Below, one piece after another: positions 6,378-11,551 of a stretch of 11,551 bases of DNA. The DNA is taken from contig NZ_CALHII010000156.1 of assembly GCF_938030815.1 (NCBI RefSeq), positions 1 to 11,551 on the forward strand, in the 5' to 3' direction. The notes under the pieces are model-generated. The model had not been told where the DNA came from. It made no database searches and saw only the letters and a list, made by a program, of their open reading frames with translations. This DNA comes from an uncultured Campylobacter sp. (lineage in GTDB: Bacteria > Campylobacterota > Campylobacteria > Campylobacterales > Campylobacteraceae). The stretch's first letter is position 1. Every line of letters starts with the position of its first letter. The position numbers and the translations under genes were made by a program.

Positions 6378-9299
6378 TTATGCTCTTTCTAGTCTGCAAA
6401 GACCGGCGTTAAATTCCGAAATTTGCGTATTTATGTCAAAGCCGTAGTTGGTAATCGTATTTGAGCTCTCGCCTCTGATATATGGCTTAGTGCCCTCAGG
6501 ATAGCGGTCGCTTAGATCCTCGCCCTGGAAAATTCCCGCGAAGTTATACGGCATAACAATACGATCAGGCGTTACGGCGTGCGAATAGATGCACTTGACT
6601 TTGATCTTCGTGCCTTGCGGCGAATGAATCCACATCATCTCGCCATCTTTGATACCTTTATCAGCGGCAAGCTTAGGATTTACGTGCGCGAACATCTCCG
6701 GAGTAATCGCCGAAAGATACTTGCTCGTGCGCTCGATCATGCCCGCACCGCTTAAATTTACGAGCCTTAGCGAGCTTACGATAGTAGGGAAGTCCTTGCT
6801 CCAATCCTGCTTTTTCTGCTCGGAGATAAATCTAGTAAATACGCGGAAATTTCGTTTTTGATCCGCAAAGGTCGGATATTTCTCCACTAAATCCCATCTA
6901 GGCGAGTGGATCGGTTCGCGATGCTTTGGAATTTGATCCGCAAACTGCCAAACCTTCGCTCTTGCTCTTGCGTTTCCGCAAGGACAAATTCCAAACTCGC
7001 GGCATTTTTTAGCGATAATGCCACTATAATCGGTACTCCACGTAGGCCCCATCTTGGCTTTTTCATCCTCGCTTAGCGTAATGCCTAAAACCTGTTCGAT
7101 ATTTGCTTTTGTAATCTCCGCATGACCGCCTTGAATTTTTGATCCCGGAAGTGTAATGCTCTCGTCGGCTAGCTGCGAAACGCCGTCGTGCTCTAAGCCG
7201 AAGCGGTTTCTAAATCCCATACCGCCGTCGGCATAAGGCTTAGTTACGTCGTAAAGAATCGGCGTGCCCGGGTGTTGCGTATCCCAGCAAGGCCATGGAA
7301 GTCCGTAGTATTCGCCCTCTACTTCGCCGCCTATGCCGCGCAGGGTATCGGGATCAAATAGATGCCAGTTTTTCTGCTGTCTGCGAAATCTAGCTGCGGT
7401 GCGTCCGTTATTTCCAATACTTTGAGTATTGCGTGCGATCTCGTCGGTAGCGTCGTCAGGCCAAACAAAATCGTCCTTAACCTGCTTAAGCTCGCCATCA
7501 ACGATGCCCATCTTCATGCCGCGAACGTATTCGTCGTAAAAGCCGAATTTTTTCGCGAATAAAAACATTACCTCCTGATCCTCTTTGCTCTCAAATAGAG
7601 GCTTAACGATCTGAGTTCTCCACTGACCGCTGCGGTTTGTAGCGCTTAGATGACCTTCGCTCTCAAACTGCGTAGCTACCGGCAAAACATAAATTCCATC
7701 CGGTCTATCGTTTAGAATCGCTACTTCGTTTAAGAACGGCTCGGCGACTACCAGCATATCGATCTTGCCTAATGCTTCTTGAGTCTCGCGAACGTGAGCC
7801 ATAGAAGTAATTCCTGTGCCTTGCACCCAAAGAACGCGGACGTTACCACTACTTAAAACGGGCTCGTTTTTCAAAACGCCCTGCCACCATTTAGATAGCG
7901 AAAAGCCCTTTTCGTTGCGCCAGTTTATCACATCTTGCTCGATGCTCGGATCGTAGTGGAAATACTCGGTAAAATTCGTACCAGGCACTTTTTCACCCTG
8001 CTTTTCGTGCGGCTGCTTAGTAGAGACGGCAAATCTTTTAATAAACTGCTCATAATCTACGCCCCAGCCCTTGCAGAAGTGCTTCCAAGCGTTATCGGCT
8101 AGCCCGTAATACGCAGGTAAGCTATCGGAGAGATTGCACATATCGGTAGCGCCCTGAACATTATCATGGCCTCGAAGGATGTTGCAGCCGCCGCCCGGCT
8201 TGCCCATATTGCCTAGTATGAGCTGCAAAAGAGCCAAAATTCTAGTATTAGAACTTCCGATCGAGTGCTGTGTAATGCCTAGAGCCCAGCATAAAGTAGC
8301 GGGCTTTGTGGTAGCGAACATCCTCGTAAATTCTATCAGCTCCTCTTCTTTGCAGCCGGTGACATTTGCTACCTCTTTAGGATCCCACTTCTCAGCTTCG
8401 GCTCTAATCTCCTCTACAGCGTAGGTCCTGGTTTTTATTAGCTCCTTATCTTCCCAGCCGTTTTTAAAGATTAGATGCAGCATTCCGTACACAAACGCTA
8501 TATCGGTTCCCGGACGAATTCTAATATACATATCTGCCTTGGCCGCCGTTCTTGTAAAATTTGGATCGACGACGACGATCTTTGCGCCGTTTCTATCGCG
8601 CGCTTGAAGAGCGTGCTTCATAGCTCCCACTGGATTTGCAACCGCGGAATTCGCACCTATGAAAAGGATCATTTTAGAATTTTTCGCCATATCACCTACG
8701 TGATTTGTCATAGCTCCATAACCCCAAGTATTCGCCACACCGGCGACTGTTGCGCTATGTCAAATTCTGGCTACGTGGTCGTTGCTGTTTGTACCCCAGA
8801 AGGCTGCAAATTTTCTAAAATAATATGCCTGCTCGTTACAAAATTTAGCCGAACCCAGAAATACCACACTATCTGGGCCGTCCTCTTTGCGAACTTGAAG
8901 CATTTTATCGCCGATTTCGTTAATGGCTTGCTCCCAACTTATGCGCTCCCACTTGCCACCAACCTTTTTGAGCGGATATTTAAGACGCATTTTAGATTTG
9001 GTTAGATCGATTTGATCGATTCCCTTACAGCAGTGACTGCCCTGCGAGATCGGGTGATCTACTGCCATATCTTGGCGAATCCAGGTATTGGTGCTCTCAT
9101 CCACTTGAGCCTCGATACCACAGCCTACGGAACAGATCGAACATATCGTTCGCTTCATAACGGAACCTGGAAATGGGTTTTTGATCTCTTGCTCAGTAGC
9201 AGCTCTTAGCGTATTATTTTCGCCAAACGCAGCTACGCTGCTCGCTCCTAAAGCGGCGAGTTTCAAAAACGATCTCCTTCCGATCGCATTCTCACTCAT
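6378..9299 (-). CDS. fdhA: Formate dehydrogenase catalytic subunit FdhA (selenoprotein, TAT-exported)
   Basis: The molybdopterin catalytic subunit, oxidising formate to CO2 in the periplasm; 973 aa when the in-frame TGA at 8760-8762 is read as selenocysteine (residue 180). The N-terminus is a twin-arginine signal (GRRSFLKLAA, R8-R9) with a hydrophobic stretch. A [4Fe-4S] site follows, with C53/C56/C60 and C91, then K92. The active site reads DHVARI-Sec-HSATVAGVANTWGYGAMTN, with the conserved His right after Sec, typical of Sec-type formate dehydrogenases. The rest shows molybdopterin-dinucleotide-binding and C-terminal oxidoreductase segments, e.g. GNMGKPGGGCNILRGHDNVQG and near the end RGESSNTITNYGFDINTQ. 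ATG 9297-9299 has AGGAG upstream, inside the gap after the small TAT gene. Translation needs SelA, SelB, SelC and SelD, none of which is in the window. A split ORF here is not a broken gene. Confidence 0.95.
8733..8762 (-). promoter_or_regulatory. Selenocysteine codon (TGA) with bacterial SECIS-like hairpin
   Basis: The Sec codon is TGA at 8760-8762 on the minus strand. Fourteen nt after it the mRNA can fold CGCC (8742-8745) / GGCG (8733-8736) around a loop GGUGU (8737-8741). A short stem with a GGU-bearing loop about 15-25 nt downstream of UGA is the arrangement SelB recognises in bacterial SECIS elements, as in E. coli fdhF. Lower-stem pairing was not checked computationally. Confidence 0.75.
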
Positions 9300-9310
9300 G
9301 AAAATTCTCC

Positions 9311-9438
9311 TAGTAAGCTACTTTATAGTATTTTTCCCACGCTTCACTCTCCCAGTAAAGCACCTCTTTTTTCGGTGATTTGCCACGAACGGTATCGCCA
9401 TAGTCCTGCTCGCTTTTCGCTAGAGCCTGATCTACGCC
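9311..9438 (-). CDS. Formate-dehydrogenase-region TAT-target small protein, N-terminus missing
   Basis: A minus-strand frame ending at TAG 9311-9313 reads VDQALAKSEQDYGDTV, then RGKSPKKEVLYWESEAW and EKYYKVAY. The GKS.KKEVLY....W..YYK.AY ending is that of the short TAT-signal proteins encoded just upstream of fdhA in Campylobacter and relatives (the 'formate dehydrogenase region TAT target' family, usually about 65-75 aa; Cj1513c in C. jejuni). Its role is unclear; it is thought to accompany formate dehydrogenase export or assembly. Only about 42 codons remain. The N-terminal half with the expected twin-arginine signal is replaced by high-GC DNA of another gene, so the start is absent. Its stop codon overlaps the fdhA ribosome site (TAGGAG), showing the two are normally one operon. 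Confidence 0.8.
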
Positions 9439-9447
9439 AAGCAGAAG
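9424..9447. other. Probable chimeric junction
   Basis: Left of this interval the minus-strand TAT-protein frame is convincing and the DNA is Campylobacter-like. Right of it a plus-strand radical SAM frame is convincing and GC rises to about 60% or more. Both genes lose their 5' ends here, and the radical SAM frame hits a stop at 9421-9423. The exact join cannot be placed because both frames run a little way into the interval. No insertion-sequence end, tRNA or attachment-site repeat marks the boundary. Confidence 0.75.
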
Positions 9448-10293
9448 ATCTCCTCCGACGCCGAATACGAGAAACGCCTGTACGAAGTCCTTGAGGCCAT
9501 CCGCCCACTGAATCCGTCGGTGAGCGTGACCGGGGGCGAGCCGACGATCCTGCCGCGTACATACATCATCGCCAAGGCGCTGAGAGAACTTGGTTTCAGG
9601 AAGAAGACCATCACCTCCAATGGGTCAGGGCTATTCCGTCCGGTCGGCGGTCACCGGAAGGCGCCCATCGACGCCTTGCTGGAAGCGGGGTTCGACCACC
9701 TCAACATCTCGCGCGCCCACTGGGACGACGCCGAGAATGCGCGCATCATGCGCTACAAACGCACTGTCAGTGACACCAGCCTGGCACATCTGGCCAGGAT
9801 CCTGTCCTACCTTGAGGGTGAGAGGCTTGCCCCGCGCATCCGTTGCATCCTCCTGCGGGAGGGGGTGGGGACCGTCAGGACGATGAAAACCTATCTCGAC
9901 GTCCTGCGGGAGGCGGGTGCCAGGAACTTCATCTTCCGGGAGCTTATGGACTATGACCGGAATGCCGTGAACCTCCCCATGATGCGCTACATGGACGAGA
10001 ACAAGGTGCGCCTGAACGATCTCTGGGCCGAGATCGACGATGACGCCAGTTTCCGCAGAGTCCTGAATATCCTCGGCTATTACTACTACGTCGAGGTCTA
10101 CCGGTACAGGGACTGCACTGTCGCCTCCGAGTCCGCGGACCTGAGCCGGCAGTACACCGAGAAAGACGACAACCCGGACATGGTCTATGAGATGGTCCTG
10201 CATGAGAACGGCAACCTGTGTGGCTCGTGGATCGAGACCGAGGACATCCTCGACCGGTACGACGGCTACCATGACCGAGGGGCATCGCGGTGA
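9439..10293 (+). CDS. Radical SAM protein, 5'-truncated (cluster-binding motif missing)
   Basis: About 284 residues of a MoaA-like radical SAM protein. It begins inside the fold (KQKISSDAEYEKRLYEVLEA), then has the strand-2 motif VSVTGGEPTIL (GGEP at 9532-9543), strand 3 KTITSNGSGLF and strand 4 HLNISRAHWDDAENARIM. A later segment, ARNFIFRELMDYDRN, resembles the end of the barrel in MoaA-type enzymes. The C-terminal part has a Tyr-rich strand (GYYYYVEVYRY) and VLHENGNLCGSW. The CX3CX2C motif that binds the catalytic [4Fe-4S] cluster should lie just upstream of GGEP and is absent because the gene is cut at the junction. A GTG at 9520 could be called as a start but would lack strand 1, so it is not the real one. 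The substrate is unknown. The stop overlaps the next gene (GTGA, 10290-10293). Confidence 0.8.
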   Translation, partial: KQKISSDAEYEKRLYEVLEAIRPLNPSVSVTGGEPTILPRTYIIAKALRELGFRKKTITSNGSGLFRPVGGHRKAPIDALLEAGFDHLNISRAHWDDAENARIMRYKRTVSDTSLAHLARILSYLEGERLAPRIRCILLREGVGTVRTMKTYLDVLREAGARNFIFRELMDYDRNAVNLPMMRYMDENKVRLNDLWAEIDDDASFRRVLNILGYYYYVEVYRYRDCTVASESADLSRQYTEKDDNPDMVYEMVLHENGNLCGSWIETEDILDRYDGYHDRGASR

Positions 10294-10976
10294 GAAACGG
10301 TTACCGGGTTTACCTGTCACTGACCAGCAACTGCAACCTGGACTGCCCGTTCTGCTGCATGTACTCCGGCACTGGCCGCGAGACTTTCATCGAAGTGCGT
10401 AGAGCCTTCGACATCCTCGATATGGCCAACGCCCGCGGCGTCCCAGTGGAGGTCCAGCTGGAGGGAGGTGAACCCTTCACGCATCCCGGGTTCTGGGTCA
10501 TCCTCCACTACGCGCTCACGCTGGACAACATCGTCAAAGTCAACATCCTCACCAACGGCATCGACCTCATCTCCCACCTGGAGCACATGGTCATGCTGCG
10601 CCGCGAGAGGCCAGAGGTCGCCTTCTGCCTGAAGGTGAGCGTCAACTACTGGATCCTAAAGGAGATCTCAGGCCACATGGACACCGTTGCCGCGGCGGTG
10701 TTCGCAGTCAGGCACGTCAAGGGGGTCGATGTGCTGCTGAACGTCCGGGAGCGTGTGAACGACGATTACCGGGGCATGATCGACTCCTACGGCCTGCTCG
10801 ATGTCTCCAGCATCTACAAGCTCCAGTCGTACGGGAGACTGTCGAAGGCTGGCAGGCTTTACGGCAAACCGGTGATCGTGCAGAACATCGACGAGTGGGC
10901 GGTCTACGGTTCCGATGGGACACCTTTCGGTCATGACCTCATCGGTAGGTCCGAGCATGAGAGGACCCTCCCGTGA
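10290..10976 (+). CDS. Compact radical SAM protein with intact CX3CX2C
   Basis: A complete 228-aa radical SAM protein. Strand 1 RVYLSLTSNCNLDCPFCCMY carries the catalytic cluster cysteines C15, C19 and C22, with an extra C23. EGGEP follows at 58-62, and strand 3 is KVNILTNGIDLI. There is no SPASM or Twitch extension and there are no further cysteine clusters, so it should carry one [4Fe-4S]. The C-terminal part, YKLQSYGRLSKAG ... GSDGTPFGHDLIGRSEHE, is a motif (LQ.YGR..., DG..FG.DL..RSE) I believe recurs in small stand-alone radical SAM proteins, but I cannot name the family. The start is GTG 10290-10292, inside the stop of the preceding gene, with GAGGGG 7 nt upstream. It ends in another GTGA overlap, so the three genes form one translationally coupled operon. 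The substrate is unknown. Confidence 0.88.
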   Translation: MRNGYRVYLSLTSNCNLDCPFCCMYSGTGRETFIEVRRAFDILDMANARGVPVEVQLEGGEPFTHPGFWVILHYALTLDNIVKVNILTNGIDLISHLEHMVMLRRERPEVAFCLKVSVNYWILKEISGHMDTVAAAVFAVRHVKGVDVLLNVRERVNDDYRGMIDSYGLLDVSSIYKLQSYGRLSKAGRLYGKPVIVQNIDEWAVYGSDGTPFGHDLIGRSEHERTLP

Positions 10977-11551
10977 GGACGGTGAAACTTGATCTGGCTG
11001 ACAGGGTGAGCACCGAGCAGCACGACTACACCCGCGAGCCGGGGCCGCTGAACATCCACCTGGCCTACGACAGCCTCGCGGAGATAGCGGATCTGGAGAC
11101 TGCACTGACGGACTGTGCCCGTTTCCTCCGGTCCGAACAGGGCGCCGGGAAGCTCGAGGCTTCCTACACCTTCTTGGATACGCCATACCGGGCCGGAACC
11201 CCGGAACGGCTGACGGACTGCTTACGGATCATGCACGGCCTGGGTATTCCCGAGCGGACAATCAATGCGCCGGCCAGCCTGTTGGGTGGGTCGGATGGGC
11301 TGCTCGATGCCCTTGTCGCAACCCGGTCGGTGCACAACATCAACGTTTGCGATGTGCTGGCCTGCGATCGCAGGCTGCTCGCCGGGCTTGGTGCCCTCCT
11401 CAGGGTGGCTGGCGGAACACTGAGGGCATCGAGCACAGCCCACGAGATGGCGCAGTTCCTGGGGGCGGCAGATGCCGTGGATGTGGGCGTCTTCAGTCGT
11501 GTCTATGAGGTCTTCGAGGCTCTGGAACAGCACAGCCACGTGACGGCGATG
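10973..11551 (+). CDS. Third gene of the radical SAM operon, radical-SAM-like without cluster motif, 3' end missing
   Basis: The frame opens at GTG 10973-10975, inside the TGA of the radical SAM gene, with AGAGGA 7 nt upstream. It stays open for 193 codons to the window edge. I do not recognise the family. Its predicted pattern of alternating strands and helices parallels a radical SAM barrel: strand PLNIHLAYDS (25-34), helix 38-54, strand LEASYTFLDT (61-70), helix 77-90, strand ERTINAPASLLGG (94-106), helix, strand HNINVCDVLAC (121-131), helix, strand TLRASST. Compare G-F-R-K-K-TITSNGSGLF and LNIS in the first gene with G-I-P-E-R-TINAPASLLGG and INV here. It has no CX3CX2C and no GGEP, so if related it is catalytically dead. 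The homology is an inference by eye; a separate TIM-barrel family is possible. Codon use is strongly G/C-ending. Confidence 0.7.
   Translation, partial: MRTVKLDLADRVSTEQHDYTREPGPLNIHLAYDSLAEIADLETALTDCARFLRSEQGAGKLEASYTFLDTPYRAGTPERLTDCLRIMHGLGIPERTINAPASLLGGSDGLLDALVATRSVHNINVCDVLACDRRLLAGLGALLRVAGGTLRASSTAHEMAQFLGAADAVDVGVFSRVYEVFEALEQHSHVTAM

Noticed and set aside
8760..8762. In-frame stop splitting fdhA into two ORFs (pseudogene reading)
   Set aside because: The codon sits at the known catalytic selenocysteine position and a SECIS-like hairpin follows. Both halves are otherwise intact and collinear.
9438..9448. CAAGCAGAAGA matches the first 11 bases of the Illumina P7 adapter right at the junction
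   Set aside because: The match stops after 11 bases, and the sequence reads on in a sensible radical SAM frame, so it is not residual adapter. A match only to a primer's 5' end would not cause mispriming. Probably chance.
9631..10320. 229-codon minus-strand frame opposite the radical SAM gene
   Set aside because: It is a shadow frame typical of high-GC DNA. The plus strand carries the GGEP motif and coupled gene boundaries.
9439..11551. Radical SAM cassette as a horizontally acquired island in Campylobacter
   Set aside because: Both flanking genes are cut at one point, with no integrase, IS end, direct repeat or tRNA. A chimeric assembly explains this more simply.
1..11551. CRISPR arrays, tRNA or rRNA genes, insertion sequences
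   Set aside because: No regularly spaced direct repeats, no cloverleaf-like segments and no transposase motifs were seen on reading both strands by eye.

Overview
The window has two parts of unlike origin. Bases 1 to about 9,430 look like an epsilonproteobacterium close to Campylobacter, probably one of the non-thermophilic oral/gut species. The evidence is A/T-rich spacers full of TAAATTT/AAATTT strings, extended -10 promoters without clear -35 boxes, a selenocysteine formate dehydrogenase in the Campylobacter arrangement (small TAT protein, fdhA, fdhB), and a carboxy(nor)spermidine dehydrogenase of the Campylobacter spermidine pathway. From about 9,430 to the end the DNA is markedly richer in GC (60-67% in 60-base lines counted by hand, against 40% in a sampled fdhA line). 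It has G/C-ending codons and genes on the opposite strand, as in a high-GC, actinobacterium-like genome. Two genes lose their 5' ends at the same point (about 9,424-9,447), so the simplest reading is a chimeric (misassembled) contig rather than a biological insertion.

Layout of the Campylobacter-like part, where every gene is on the minus strand: a partial lipoprotein (1-317); a spacer with two copies of a nested stem-loop repeat (about 399-564); carboxy(nor)spermidine dehydrogenase (600-1811); a long spacer holding a frameshifted DUF2892 small membrane protein (2181-2353); then a gene cluster read from 5570 downward, comprising a Gly/Tyr-rich lipoprotein, a two-helix membrane protein with a long Asn/Ser/Ala-rich tail, a LysE/ArgO-type amino-acid exporter and an unrecognised 161-aa protein. 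The first three genes of this cluster overlap by 4 nt. Upstream of it, two hairpins separate it from the formate dehydrogenase operon. That operon encodes the four-cluster ferredoxin-like subunit FdhB, the TAT-exported molybdopterin/selenocysteine subunit FdhA (TGA at 8760-8762 with a SECIS-like hairpin just after it), and the truncated C-terminus of the formate-dehydrogenase-region TAT protein. No cytochrome b subunit (fdhC) follows fdhB here.

Layout of the high-GC part, where every gene is on the plus strand: a 5'-truncated radical SAM protein, a compact 228-aa radical SAM protein with an intact CX3CX2C motif, and a third gene running off the end. Both gene boundaries are GTGA overlaps. By eye the third protein follows the same strand/helix plan as a radical SAM barrel but lacks the cluster cysteines and the GGEP motif, so it may be a catalytically dead radical-SAM-like partner. 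This tightly coupled cassette is the least familiar biology in the window. Its function cannot be read from the sequence.
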